This document shows, piece after piece, positions 34,014-47,236 of a stretch of 64,000 nt of DNA. Under the pieces are notes generated by a model, which saw only the letters and a list, made by a program, of their open reading frames with translations, had not been told where the DNA came from and searched no databases. The position numbers and the translations under genes are program-made. The DNA lies in the NCBI GenBank assembly GCA_033980235.1, contig CM067066.1:34015180-34079179 (forward strand), in the 5' to 3' direction. Position 1 is the first letter of the stretch. Each line of letters begins with the position of its first letter. This DNA is from Diadema setosum (lineage: Eukaryota > Echinodermata > Echinoidea > Diadematoida > Diadematidae).

Positions 34014-35238
34014 GATTGACAGTAATGAAGCAAGTTGACAACTTCAGTTAACATCATTTCTTCCCCCTTCAAGGTACCATATTCTATTGTGTACAGTCTT
34101 GTCAGTGAGGGACATACCAGTACAAAACATTATCTGGTCATAGGAGACTGAGGGTAAAAACTTATTAATAGTAACCACAAAATGACCATAAAAATTGCCC
34201 CCAATGGTGATACAGTGAAGACCAACTCCTTAATCCCTCTGTCTGAGCTTAAGAGCAAGCCTGTGAATATGATGGACCCGTGCAAGTGAGAATGCAACCA
34301 GTCGTCAATGCAATTCTAGACAGCAGCAATTGGAGGAAGGCAGTAAAAACAATGCAACACTTGTCGTGAAGTGGAATGACATTTAATGTGTGTGGACGTT
34401 TTTTTGTTTATTTGTTTGTTTGTTTGTTTGTTTTTTAACCACAGATCTAAGAATTAAACTTAATTAAGGAAACACTTCCTTTTATAATCATAAAAATTGT
34501 AATAACAGTCATGCAAGCAGCAGAAATCTTTCTGTTATGAATTCAGTTATTTATAATGCATGTGTGATGAATCATATCCCTTTTCAAAGCCTGACTTCCC
34601 CAATATAAATTGATAGATTAATTACTAAGGGCATACATGTGGAAAAATTATAGTTTTAGTAAAAGTGATTGATCAAAGTGGGGGCATTATCATGGTTTCT
34701 GTCACCACTCATTTCATTCTCCATTCATCGCCATTCATTTCGTCACTGCTGGTGACAACTTCCCACCTCCATAGACTTCGCACACAGTGAAGATGTATGC
34801 ACGAGTTACACGTAGTAGTGACATAAACTTTGGCCCAAAGTGGTTCTTTGCAGATTGAATAACACTTTTTTCCCCCAACTGTCTGGCTTATAGACAGTGA
34901 TTTAGGTGGCGGAGTTTGTCAAAAAAAATGCACCCTTCTAAAGACAGAATGCATCACCAATTTCCATTCCTTGCTGGGGAATTAATTTGTCCTATCTTTA
35001 ATCAGGTATGAGCATGAGGTTCAACATAATCTCTTAACCCAGTCAAATTCATGATTCATGGAATTTTTAGCATTTCATGAAAGTTGATGGTTCAGACAAT
35101 CTGAAGTTGGATCCCAGATATGGTGTGATCTGTACGAGTGTGGTGCACACTGCACATGTATTAATTATGTAGACTTGGGGACCTACACTAGCTGTGTTTA
35201 ACACAGTTAATGGATACGCAGGTTTCCCTTTTTTTTTT
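34014..35238. other. Noncoding, nothing recognised
   Basis: A (TTTG)n tract lies near 34397-34432. No exons or repeats that I can support. Confidence 0.5.
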
Positions 35239-36209
35239 TATGCCTCCGCAACGAAGTGGCCGGAGGCATTATGTTTTCGGGTCGTCCGTCCGTACGTACG
35301 TCCGTCCGTCCCGTTTTGTTTTTGTCGATATCTCAAGAACCGTATGGTGGTTTTACATCAAACTTGGTACGAGGGTATATCCTTGGGGGATAATACTTTG
35401 CGTGGATTTTAGGGTCACAGGGTCAAAGGTCAAAGGTCACAGGTTATTTTGTGAAAAAATAAATTGAAATTTCATGTTTTTCTCTATATCTCGCAAATGG
35501 TTCAAGGTATCTTCATGGAACTTAGTATATATGCTTGTACCGATGGGCAGTGATTATCTAGGGAAGTTGTGGTCATAGGTCAAAGGTCAGGGGGTCAAAG
35601 GTCAAGGTCAACTCCTCAAAATATCACTACTTTCCTTAAAATGCAATATGCCTGAAGGTTTTTTTTTTTTTTAACTTGATGTATGGCATGTATTACCCAA
35701 TATATATTTTTGGGGAAGTTTCTTGCCAAAAGGTCAAAGGTCAAAGGTCAAGTGAAAGTGCTAAATTACACTTTTTCCTCGAAAGTAACTCAAGGTATCA
35801 TCATGAAACTTACATATTTATGCATGTTCTACCTAACAGTGATTCTCTGTGGAACTGTGAGGTCAAAGGTCAAAGACCAGGTTTAGATAATGCTATTTTC
35901 CCATTTGATACTGAAATTATACTTTTTCTCAATACCTTGAAAATTACTCAATGCATAAACTTATAAAAGGGTCAAAAGTCAAGTAAAAATCATCAGTTCC
36001 CCAAATACCTGCACTCTGACATTTTAATCATTCATCCAATTGAACCTAGTTCTAGGAAAGTGAACATTCAGCACATTTGTGTCAAACCTGTCATTTTAAT
36101 ATTTTGCCAATTGTGTGAAACTGTCATCACACATTGTCAAGACATTGTACTATAGACCTATTAGGAGAACCATGCATTATGGCGGAGGCATATCAGAGAT
36201 ATATCTAGT
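35239..36209 (+). mobile_element. Element with TATGCCTCCGC ends and AGGTCA arrays, copy 1
   Basis: It starts TATGCCTCCGC and ends with the inverse GCGGAGGCATA. The first 35 bp form a hairpin (ATGCCTCCG/CGGAGGCAT). Inside are a CGTCCGTC tract, CGATATCTCAAGAACC, and four clusters of AGGTCA half-sites (about 35413-35442, 35579-35608, 35731-35751, 35861-35877). An inverted copy is at 47237-48386. No transposase. Confidence 0.75.
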
Positions 36210-38259
36210 TTTTTTTTAAATCTGTACTGCATTTTCATATGAGTGTTTGTCTAATTTCAAGGAATTCTTGTCCGTTTATTTTGAATTTCCTTATTTTGTT
36301 CTCATTGTCTTTTTCATTAATATTATTGATATCATGTTATTGTTGTGATTATTATAATTATTATTCTGATTGTTATTCTTACCATCATCATCATTATTAT
36401 AAGGATTATTATTGTTGTTTCACCCTTATTCTTATTAATGTAATTATTGTTATCTGTTATTCATTATTCTGTCATTGTCATTTTTTTTTTCGTCACACTC
36501 CTGTGACTTCTTGGAATTTGTAGGGTTATCAATGTTATTATGTCTTGTCACTATATACATATCCACCTGGAAGATGTAGACTTTGTCCAAGGTGACGAAA
36601 GCTCATTTTAGGAAACCAGGCAAAATGCAATGCAAACTCAATGCAGATCCTTTGTAGGTTGTTCCAACCCCAAAGGCATAAAAGTAGTTGTACATAATAA
36701 TAGATTATGTAGTGAATGCATTTGTTTGTACAACCTGTATATAGAATGTACAAATATGATTGTGAGAAGTGTTTAAACTTCTCTCTTCACCTATATGAAT
36801 GTAGGGCTGATGGTTCTAGTTGAGGAAACTCCTTGGTAGGTAAAATGTAAAGTATTGTTCTTCATGAAAGGCTTGTGATATAGACACAACAAAATCTTTG
36901 AAAAAAAAAAAATCATACAAATTGATTGAAAGAATCTGTGTAAACAGGAAAGCAATTTGGTGCATTTATCAGTGGTAGGCATTTTATATCAATCACTGGT
37001 CTGTAAATTTCCTATTCATGGTAATATGTTTGGAGGTCACTTTTCGTCAAAGAGCGGAAAGCGTCCCAAACAAAGTGCAGTGCAAACTCAATGCAGTAAT
37101 TTACTAACAAGTAATAACCTGTTTGAAGTTACAATCACTTACGTGTTATTTTTCCATGTCATCTGTTTAGAGTGTCTTCCTAAAGTCATACTTGGAGAAT
37201 TATGTTGAGACTGGAAATTGTACAGTTCACAAAGCATCCCAAACAAAGTGCAGTGCAAACTCAATGCAGTAATTTACTAACAAGTAATAACTTGTCATAC
37301 TGGGAAAATTATGTTTAGACTGGAAATTTTACAGTTCTCTGTCTTTTTCTCAGGAGAATGCTTAGAATTGTAAATTCATAAGCTTCTCACCATGCAATGT
37401 AAACTCAATGCAAAAATACCGAGTAGTGTACATGTAGTAAACATCAGCTGTGTAAAAGAATTATGTACATATAAATTATGCTTCTGGAAATTCAGAATTC
37501 ATTTGTGCTCATTTGTCTAGTCAAGCATTCAAAACTGTTATAACCAAGCCAATTTGCAAGTAATCTCATGGTAAAGCAGCTTTTTAGGTTCTGTGTTTCG
37601 TCTTTCCTTTGGGGGGGGGGGGGGGGGGATTTACAGAATACCAGTACACTGTACATCATTGGGGTAAATGAAGCACAACTGCGCATAACTTTCAGTGGCA
37701 TTGATAAATGAGGCTTGCTGTTCAATATTGAATAAGTCATGCAAATTCAGTGTGTTTTTGTTTCATGCTGACTTTTTTTTTTTCTGTTCAAATCATTGAA
37801 AGCGGTCTGCCCATGCAGTATTGGCAATATTGTGGAGTAACTTTATTGAAGGTTGTACATATTCCATTATGAGAAGGATCGCTAGAACAAGTATCACATG
37901 TCTTGTCAAATCTCTGAGCAGTTTACGGGTTTAGGCTGCCTGAGGACTTGATTTCTCAGTTTGTAAGCTTTGTATGATAGGAGTGCCAGTGAGTGGAGGC
38001 GGGAACAAAAACCATACATCGGTGTCAGATTTTGTCATCCTAACTCACACAGTGCAATGCAATAACAGTCAATGCAAATGACATGATAAAACTATGTTCA
38101 TTCTCAAGGTGCAAGAGTGAGAAGGTGAGCGTGAAGGTCATATTTTAGTGTTACTTCAATTTTGCTTATATGATAAAGATACTCAGGGCTGTTAGTCTTT
38201 AAAAAGGACAACAACAACAAAAAAAAAAACTTTTCTAAAGGCTGTGGGTATCTTGTCCG
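36210..38259. other. AT-rich stretch with repeated CAATGCA sites
   Basis: Possibly 3'-UTR-like. It holds a TTATT low-complexity tract (36300-36470), a near-identical pair of about 60 bp (37060-37118 and 37236-37296), a G run at 37611-37628, and seven CAATGCA heptamers between 36628 and 38076. Confidence 0.5.
37060..37296. repeat. Duplicated 60-bp segment
   Basis: CCCAAACAAAGTGCAGTGCA, then AACTCAATGCAGTAATTTAC and TAACAAGTAATAAC occur at 37060-37118 and again at 37236-37296, about 175 bp apart. Confidence 0.8.
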
Positions 38260-38856
38260 TAAAGGGGGAATTCCAGGCCAAATTCAATTCAATCAGATAG
38301 GAAAGAGAAAATTCTTACAACCACAAATTTAAAAATTTTTAAGAAAAATTAGGGAAATTATTGTATTTTTAAATTTCTATAATTCTGCAAAACAGTTCTC
38401 ATACAATTGATATGAATATGCAAATGAGAGATCTGATGATGTCATCGCATCACAATTTTCCACTGATTGTATTGAATTAATGGACAAAAATTCAATTTTT
38501 CTGCAATTTAAGTACAAAAAATAATGTTATTCTTGGCAGATTACCTTGAAAATGATAATCAGTCAGATACACCAGGATTTGAGACTGGAACATATTTACA
38601 TGTGATCAAAAAGTGAAAATTTTGGGACTTAATGTACATACTGAATGGCAAACTGTGAGGGGATGACATCATGAATTCACTATTTGCATATTCATATTGA
38701 CTGTTCAAGAGTTGTGTTGTGAAAATAATTGCAACTTCACAATTTCATAACCTACTTAGATTTCAACTGATATTGGTCAAACTTTTATTGTGCGTGTAGG
38801 ATTTTACTCAAGATTTCTTTTTAGACTAACTTTTATTTGTCCTTGATATCCCTTTA
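38260..38856. mobile_element. Probable TIR element with TAAAGGG ends
   Basis: Left TAAAGGGGGAATTCCAGGCC; the inverse of the right end is TTAAAGGGATATCAAGGAC followed by AAATAAAAG. Inside, AATTTTCCACTG, TGCATATTCATAT and their near-inverses suggest an imperfect foldback. Confidence 0.5.
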
Positions 38857-38927
38857 ATAAAATGTGAACAAACGATTTACCTAATTTGCCTTTTTTTTGG
38901 GGGGGGGGGGGTCGAGGAGGTGATTAT

Positions 38928-38934
38928 TTTATTT

Positions 38935-38965
<31 letters not shown>

Positions 38966-38970
38966 TTTTT
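38928..38970. repeat. (ATTT)n microsatellite
   Basis: About ten TTTA units after a G run. Confidence 0.85.
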
Positions 38971-39483
38971 TTGATGGCTTTAACCTCCCCTGTCTTCAGT
39001 TCAGATTTTTTTAAAGGTATGTAAATAACTTTTGGTTTAAGGTGACTGATCACTGAAAAAGTAAGACAAGTTTAATGAAAAAAAAAAAACAACTCTCTTG
39101 GCAGTTTGATAATGTTATATTCTAAAGAGGTAATGTCACAAAACTACTATAAGACGTGTACTTCCTGAATTCGCAAATTTATGACTAAATTTGCGAAACT
39201 TAATCTCGAGTATGAATTATTCTTTGTGACGATTGGCTGACTCTTTTTTTTTTCACCCAGTGTACATGTAGACTTTAGTGGAGGATAATGCACATGCATC
39301 ATGAAATATCTGTGGTCATCTCTCAAATATATGTTTGCACCATATCCAATGCTCCAACTTTGTAAAGATTTTAGCAAATGCTTGTACTTCATACTTAGTA
39401 TAGATATACATTACTAGTTGTATCTTTCCCTTGAAAAAAAAAATGAACAAAAAAAAAAAAGAAAAAAAAATGCAAAGTCAGTA

Positions 39484-39897
39484 CAGTTCGACCTCGATTA
39501 TCCAGCCTCCTTTTATCCGGAAATCTCTATTATCCGCACGCGTTCACGCAGTGAAGGACTTTTTTTTTCATCCAAAAATTGAGAAAAAACAGTGACTTTA
39601 AACTCAATTAAAATTTCTACAAAACTCACACGATTTACCTACAATATTCCCGACAGACCTAACATAAATTCACACCACATTATCATCGTAAAAGTAAGGG
39701 ACTACAATTTTGCGCAGGCTAGCATAGATTACGCCACCGTTGCGGGGTACGCTACCTGCCTAGCTGTCAGTGCACTGGGACGGCAGCTTGCATGGACGGC
39801 AGCTATATACATTAACATTGTGTCTCCCATATTCAGCCAATTTGCTTATCCGGATGAGCGCCGGTCCCGACACGGCCGGATAATCGAGGTCGAACTG
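39484..39897. mobile_element. Pogo/Tigger-type MITE
   Basis: CAGTTCGACCTCGATTATCC and its exact inverse form the ends, each flanked by TA (39482-39483 and 39898-39899). CAG-starting TIRs with a TA target duplication are the pogo/Tigger signature. 414 bp, no transposase. Confidence 0.85.
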
Positions 39898-39899
39898 TA

Positions 39900-42800
39900 T
39901 GTAATTGCAGCAGTGTTGCTGTATCAAATTTATTTGAATTTTGCATTGTGCAAGTTTGTACAAATGTACATGTGTGTGAATACTGGACTTAAGAGGGAGA
40001 GAAAAGATTAGCTACAGTATGGTTAGTTTGGGGTCTTGTAATGTCAGGTTATTGTCCACTCAGTAGTTTAATGAGTGGTGTAGTGATAAAACAGCTTGGC
40101 TTCGTAACTTCAGCAACTGCAACTCTTGCGAGGGATTAATCTTTTGTGTGTGGCAAACTTGTGTAATTGGTCTTCAGTAGTACCAGTGGGTATAAATGTA
40201 CAAGTCTTGAAGAACCATCTTTGCTCTTTTTTTTTTCTTTGTAATGGTTTGATAGGAGATTTTTGTTTCAGGGAAGCTACATTTTGGCTAAAGTAGTAGG
40301 CTTTGATAATGTGGTGTTTTTCTAGGCAGTATGATATAGTACGTGTTGTGAATTGCTTCTTGAATTGAAAAAAAAAAAAGATCTACTTCTTTCCCAAGAT
40401 TTATTCAGAGGACAGTCTTTGCAATAATACCCTAATTACATTTCGGTCCCTTCCAACAAGACAGTGTGTGATCTGGTATTTGGGTATAATGTTCGTGAAT
40501 GTTTTATATGGTATGAGGAAGATAATGATGTATGTTAGTAGACCTATGTACCCCAAAGTTTCTACCTTATTAATAGGAAAAAATTTTTTTTGGAAGGTTT
40601 TTTAAATGTGGAACATCGGTAGATTAAAGTCCAGACACTTAGGTCTTGTATCATTTGTATGACGGTGGTGTGCTCTGTCCTGCTTGTACTGTGTCTGTTT
40701 ACTGGTAGGTTGATAAACAGGTAACAGTTGTAGACCATGACACTTCTGTATAGAGTGGTACACTATTCCAGTGTGCTACAATTTGTCCTCATGTGTAATG
40801 AATGTGCAAGCATTTTTTTTTTTTCAATGTATATCTCCTTATATTTCAAATGGCATCGCTAGTGTTCATTCATTTTTTTTTTTAATGATATAGCAATGAG
40901 GAGTTACATCTTTCTGAAGTTGGTATGTGTGTGTTATTTTTTAAATATTGGTAGTGGAGCTTAGGTTTGTTTTTTTTTTTTTTCTAAAGAAAAAAATATT
41001 TGGCATGGTGTTATCCTTCTTTTATTTTTTTTAGAGAAATTTGTATTTTGTTCAATTAATCTGCCCTTGTCAGCTGAGTTCCCATCAGGCATCCCCGTTG
41101 TAATTTGCGTCATTGTGCATTTTGCGTGGATTGCCGTGCGGACTACACTTCCCATGCAGTTTAAAGCGAGTGTGAGATTGTTTGACACGGCGCTGATTCC
41201 GAAGAACTGTACCATGTCCGTGTGGAGTCCACATGGGCATAGCTCAGAGTACGGAGCGAGGAGTCTTTGCCACCCAGGTCCAAAGAGGATGAGTAAATTG
41301 GTCATTCCACTTTCTTTTTTGTAATTTTTTTGGAGCAAAGAAAGAAAAAGGAAAAAAAAAATTGTGACACACCACAGCAGCTTTCAAGCAGAATGCAACT
41401 GAATGATTATCTTGAAACTGAATCGTTTTGAGGGAGATGTGTGTGAGCTTCACTAACCTTAGATCATTTTTCTGTTTTTCCAGGGTGATAATTTCATGTA
41501 TGATAGCTTCATTGTAATACACTTTCTATGTTTAAGTTTATTTAAAAAAAAATGTGTTTTGAGTGTATTCATAGAAGCATAAATTGAGGTAATCCATCAT
41601 GTGTTTAGTTTCTTTCTATGTAAACCCACTAAAACAGGGCAGTTATGCATTTGTATTTTTTTTTTTTAATGTTATCCACAGTCTCTAAGACTTTAATAGT
41701 GTTTTTATCTTCTTTGCAACGAGTTTTTAACCCAAACTTTTCACGATTCATTCGTAGGGACAGAGGAAGGGCACTTACATTAGTTTGAAGAGATCTACCT
41801 TTTCACGCAATTATTTCTGTTCACAGGAGTGAATGGTGTTTCACTCTACAGTGTAGGATTTTATCACATGATGAGAGTTCATAGAAATTTATACATATAT
41901 ACCTTTTGAAAGCTTGTATTAAATTCCATCATATGGGAAGGGAAAAAAAAAGAGAAAAATGAGGTAGAATACAACAAAAAAATGGTAAAAATGGAACAGA
42001 AAAAAGAAAGGAGAAAAGTATATTCATGTATTACAAAATGTATAACCAACTTCAGAAATGGTACATGTAGACTGCAGTAGAAGTGATGAAAATAGTTGTT
42101 AAAGTTTTAGTGTAGGTTTGGCAAGGGACATGGAATTCCTTAAAAAAACAAACAAAAAAACAACAACAACAACAGAGAGAGAAAAAATTACAACTTGCCA
42201 TCCAGTGTTGTAACCAAAGAAATGATGAAGATTTTATGGCTGTATGGGGCTCTCATTACAGGCATAGCTGTTCTGGTTCTCTGCAGGGAGGTGAGACAAC
42301 CTCCCTATTCTCTGGTTTCAATGGATATTCAAGTCGACAATTTGTTGCCAAACTGTCAATGAGTTCAAGCAAGTTTTGTCTAAATCTTATTTGCACTGTC
42401 ATGTTTCTTGTTATGTGTTTGTGGGATACAAATTAAGTTTAGCCATTTATTTGATTATTTGGTTATTTGGAAACAATGCATGCTAAAGCTTGCTACTGAG
42501 GGAGCTTCAAGGTTCAAGTAAAATTTATACGACACTTGTGAACATGATGTTTGTAGTGGTCAACTACAGCATTTATTAAAGTACAGTGTGATATGATTTG
42601 CATTGGACTACATATGCACTTTTTGCTGTTTGAATGAAATGACTGCTTAAGATATTGCTTAAAAAACTCCTGTGTCACATATACCACAGCATGCAAAAAC
42701 CTGTAAATTATTGTAAATATGTAGCCTTTGTTGAGCGTAGTATCTGCATGGGATGATGGCAACATGTAGCCTTTGTTTAGCGTAATGTTCTAGTTTACAT

Positions 42801-44379
42801 GGAGTAAAGGGGTTAGCCTTTTGTGTATACATATTTTGGAAAGAAAGTACAGTGCGTGTTATCAATAGTAACTTTTTTGTGCAGGGGAAATACACATTTG
42901 TATATGTATTTGTATTGAAAATAGACACTAATATTTCCCTTATAAAAAGAAAAAGAAAAAAAGACCAAACAAACACATGACAAAGAAGTGAAATACTGAT
43001 GACTCTGAGAAGTTTGGTCATACGAAATCAGTGTACACTAAAGACAGTGTTCTAGATTGCCAGTGCCGGTATGGCAGCAACTTTTGGTCATTACACCTAC
43101 AGTCTGGTAACATCCACTCAGTAGCCAGCTTTCCAGTCATTGGTGCGGTACCTGTAGTATCGCTAAAACTAATCATTATTGCAGGTTACTTTGTGGAATC
43201 AGGGCGCATAGATCTGTCTATGCTACGGAGTCGATTGCATTTTGGTGCTAAAAGGAGAGGCTATAATCGAACAATGTTGAAATGTAGAGAAGACATTTTC
43301 AACCACTTTATTGTGAAACCTTAATGTCTGTAGAAAAGCATCTTTACTTTCGTATGAATTTGTTGTGCCATGATGAAAACAATTAAGTATGTACAGATGG
43401 TCTGTATTTGTTAGAGTTGCATCTAAGAAAAAACAAACAAAACCAACCTCTTGACATGAAAGCGTATGGGAAATCAAAACCAATACATATATATTTATGT
43501 TGAGAGTTTCAATGGAAAGTTTTCATTGGAAAGAAAAAGCTATCAAGGCAAAATTTGGTCAAGGGATATCAAAGACTGCAGATATTACCCCCATTTTTTT
43601 TTCTCCTCTTGATTGCCAATCAAATCAGCAGTGTTTAAAAAAAAATAATAATAATAATCTGTTATTCTGGTGTGAGTGACTGCAGGATGTGGTGTTGGTA
43701 TTGTTATTATAAGGCTGTATTTTTCTTATTTTTTTTTTCAGTATTGGTGTGCATGTAATTTACGAAATTGTGATGATAGAAAACAATTGTCTTTGTAACT
43801 TAGAGTATGTAGTGTCGCCATGTAACAAATTGTAGAACTTAGATGCTTCAACTTGTCATATTTGCTGCTTGTAGACTGAATAAAATATGGAGTAAAATAT
43901 GTAGTCTTTTCCCAGTGTCTTCTATCAGAGATTTTCACATCGTTCCTTCTTGTGACACCAAAAATGTATGAAATACATTGCTATCGAACTGTAAAGTCCA
44001 GATCATATTTATTAGGTTTCCAGGATATGGGAGGTATCTGTATGCAGGATTCTCCAGCAGATGTCTTGGCAAAGCTGATTATCAACAATCGTATAGCAAA
44101 TGGTCACATTTTTAATACCAGTATGCTCCTGGCTTTATTGCCCATGCCAAATAATTTGACACTCCAAATCAGTCTTGAAATCACATATCAAATATTTTGT
44201 CAAGCTGAATACTGCCCAGTAAAAGCTTCCTTTGTCCTGATGTATCTTGTATTCATGAAGCTGACTGCACACACACACGCACACACACACACACAAAGAG
44301 ACAACAGTACATAAAATTTGCATTTCAGCATCCAATAAAACTTAACTCTCAACTAACTTAGAGATCTTATTTCATAAAG
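39900..44379. other. Long noncoding stretch
   Basis: Mostly AT-rich. Contains a GC-richer block with an 85-codon open frame at 41067-41324, a 45-bp-spaced direct repeat ATGTAGCCTTTGTT(G/T)AGCGTA near 42718 and 42763, and an (AC)n tract at 44268-44296. No exon with supporting splice partners was found. Confidence 0.45.
44268..44296. repeat. (AC)n microsatellite
   Basis: AC repeat with one GC interruption. Confidence 0.8.
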
Positions 44380-44424
44380 TGTTTGAAATAGTCTATAATA
44401 AATGTTGCTACAATTTTACTGGTG

Positions 44425-45176
44425 GATGTGGAGGAGTGCTGTGGGGAAGTGGTTTCAGATGGGGAGTTGTTTGAGAACGAGGAGAGGTTTGGGAGGAGGA
44501 GTGGTTTAGGAGGAGTTGGTTGAGGAGGAGGAGTGATTTGGGAGCAGGAGTGGTGAGGAGGGAGAGAGGTTTGTGAGGTGTTTTGGGGATGGATTGTTCA
44601 GGAGGAAGAGTGGTTTACGAGGATGAGTGGTTTAGGAGAAAGTGATTTAGAAGCAAGAATGGTTTAAGAGGAGGAGAGTGGTTTAGGGGGAAGAGCGGTT
44701 GGGGAGAAGGAATGGTTTGAAGGAAGAGTGGTTTAAGAAGAGCAGTTAGAGTGTTTAAAGAGGAAGAGTGGTTTGTAAGGAAGAGTGGTTTAGGAGGAAG
44801 AGTGGATTGAAAGGAAGAGTGGTTGGGGAGGAGGAGTGGTTTAGAAGGAAGAGTGGTTTAATAGGAGGAGGAGTGGTTTAAGAGGAAGAGCGGTTTAGAA
44901 GAAAGAGTGGTTTATGAGGAGCTGTTTAGAAAGAAGAGTGGTTTATAAGGAAGAGTGGTTGAGGAGGAAGAGTGGTTTAAGAGGAGTGGTTTAGGAGGAA
45001 GAGTGTTTGGGGAGAAGGAGTGGTATAGAAGGAAGAGTGGTTTAAGATGCAGAGTGGTTTAGACGAAAGAGTGGTTTAAGAGGAGTGGTTTTTAAGGAAG
45101 AGTGGTCTAGGAGGAAGAGTGGTTTGGGATGAGAAGTGGTTTAGGAGGAGGAGTGGTTTATTAAGAAGAAGAGTGG
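44425..45176. repeat. Purine minisatellite, left part
   Basis: About 50 variants of GAGGAAGAGTGGTTTA, period near 15, almost C-free on the plus strand. It resumes at 46780 after an inserted LTR. Confidence 0.85.
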
Positions 45177-46779
45177 TGTCACAGGGGACTTTCCTCTGAA
45201 TGTGGGGAACGAAAGTCCTCCCTGCGACTGGGATCTTTTCTATAGTCAAAGGTTGACTTTCTCTAAATGCAGCAGATTGTTAGCAGACCATTCACTCAAT
45301 CAACTCTTTCACTTGTGCAACTACAGTGCCTCGAAATAAGTAGCCAATCACACAGTGTTCTTACAATGTAACAAGCAATAAGATTTATTATACTCGTCTC
45401 AAATTATGGTCGTTTACAATAAAATAGTACAGTGTACAAACTTGAATACAGATATCCAATTCCACTTGTCTTGAGCTTGGTTACTCTGCTCGTTGGTTTA
45501 TTCTAGAAGCTCCCGTGCTTGGTTGCTCTAGGTTGTCGACGATGCCCTGCCTGAGGTAGCGGGTCGTCTCCCCTTTCTTCTGGTCCTCTCTGGAACCTTA
45601 AACTTGGTCCTCGCTGGAACCCTAAACGATGGCTCTCTCCCCGGAACCCTAAACACCCTGTTAATTTAATAACATGATACCTCCCTTATAACTTGTGGTC
45701 TTTGTTTATTCCTGATTCTATTCATATAACTTAAACAAAACATATATTCCATCATATTATCGTACCACTGATTAGACACACATACTTTCCATAATAATGT
45801 TTCACAACGCATCATTATCTTTCAATGTTGAGTAGGGGTGATTAATCAGCCCATTAAAATCTAAGCGTTGTTCTGAGTCTCTATTTCTTTCACAATGCAA
45901 TTAAAATTCGGTTTGACATACAACCATCACACATACAATGCAATATCGGGAATTACATAGGAACTTACAAGGCATAAACAACTTCAATTAAATGATCGTG
46001 TACTTACAACAGTTGTTGGTGTTTACACTCGAATCCTCCTAGATTCTCTTCTGGACGGTCAGGCTGTCCAAGCCGAAATGCAACAATCCCTGAATCACAC
46101 TGATTCCAAATAACACTCTGCTACTCTCTAACTTCGCAATCTCGAAGTAGTAACGTAGCCTGGTCCTGAGTGTTCCGCAAATAATGTGGCATCTGAATTT
46201 CATGCCCAAACACTGCATATTTATACATTGTTGGACCATAGGTCTCCATGTAAAATTAATTAAATGAAGTCAAGTGACTTCCTAGAAAGTTTTCATAAAA
46301 GTCCTGCCCCCTTTTCTTATTGGTTGGCGTTTTCTGTCTGTCAAAACTTTCCTGAATATCTCATTTTGCATTGGTCAAGTCTCTGCTTGACGTCATCACT
46401 TCCTGTCCACGGAAACCAAAATTCTTTGAAGTGGTCCTGTTTTGACCTAGCTAGAAACTTGTGTTTGACGTCGTGAATGACGTCCACATACCAGATAGTA
46501 TGAGGCATACTACCAGGGATACCCTTTCCTCGTATTTTGACGTCATGTAGGGTTTACTCACCCCCAAAACATTTAATTCCAAATCACTCTCTTTTACTTT
46601 GATTGTGCATCGCAACATCTCCTTATATGGTTATTTTGATGCAAGCTTTTGTCTTTAAAGCTGCACTTCTTTTGTAACCATTGCGAGAACATCAATTTCT
46701 TACATGAGCTACCTAATAAACAGTAGTACAATGAGACAAATTATTACGTGACAAATACAAAATATGTCATATCCTGACA
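45177..46779 (+). mobile_element. Probable solo LTR, 1603 bp
   Basis: Starts TGTCACAGG and ends CCTGACA (TG...CA with TGTCA/TGACA inverted ends), with AGTGG directly repeated on both sides (45172-45176 and 46780-46784): a 5-bp target duplication, as left by Ty3, BEL or retroviral-type integrases. No gag-pol is present, so two LTRs probably recombined. The plus strand has TATTTATA near 46217 and AATAAA near 46710, favouring plus orientation. Clade unassigned. Confidence 0.75.
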
Positions 46780-46905
46780 AGTGGCTTAGGAGGAAGAGCG
46801 GTTTAGCAGGAGGGGAGGTTTAGCAGGAAGAGTGGTTTGGGGTGGGGAGATGTTTGAGAAAGAGGAGGGGTTTGGGAGAGGAAGTTGTCAGGAAGTGGGT
46901 TGGGA
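46780..46905. repeat. Purine minisatellite, right part
   Basis: Continuation of 44425-45176 (TTAGGAGGAAGAGCGGTTTAG) after the LTR insertion. Confidence 0.8.
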
Positions 46906-47236
46906 AGGGGAGATCGCATACCACCGATTCTTCATTATAACTCTGATTCCAATTCTTTTCTGCCATACTCATTACCTCACTCGATAAGAATTCAGATATA
47001 TGCCATCAAATCACCACAGCACAAAATCAAAACAGCTTTGAGAAATGTGTTCATGGTGTGTAATTGAATGTAACTTTATTCAACAATCTGCATTTTACAT
47101 CTATTTGATATGCAGCATCTCGTACGCTGCACCTTTAATTATAGTTAAATTTAGCCAAGTTGTAATTGGCAATGGATTCAACAACTGCCCATAGTTTGAA
47201 AGAGCCAAGGAAAAGAAAGAAAATGATACAAGATGT

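Noticed and set aside
41067..41324. 85-codon open frame in a GC-richer block
   Set aside because: No splice sites, partner exons or family features; the opposite strand is equally open. Kept only as a note in the noncoding stretch.
44425..45176. CRISPR-like array
   Set aside because: The repeats are contiguous, variable 15-mers with no constant-length spacers, in animal DNA: a minisatellite.
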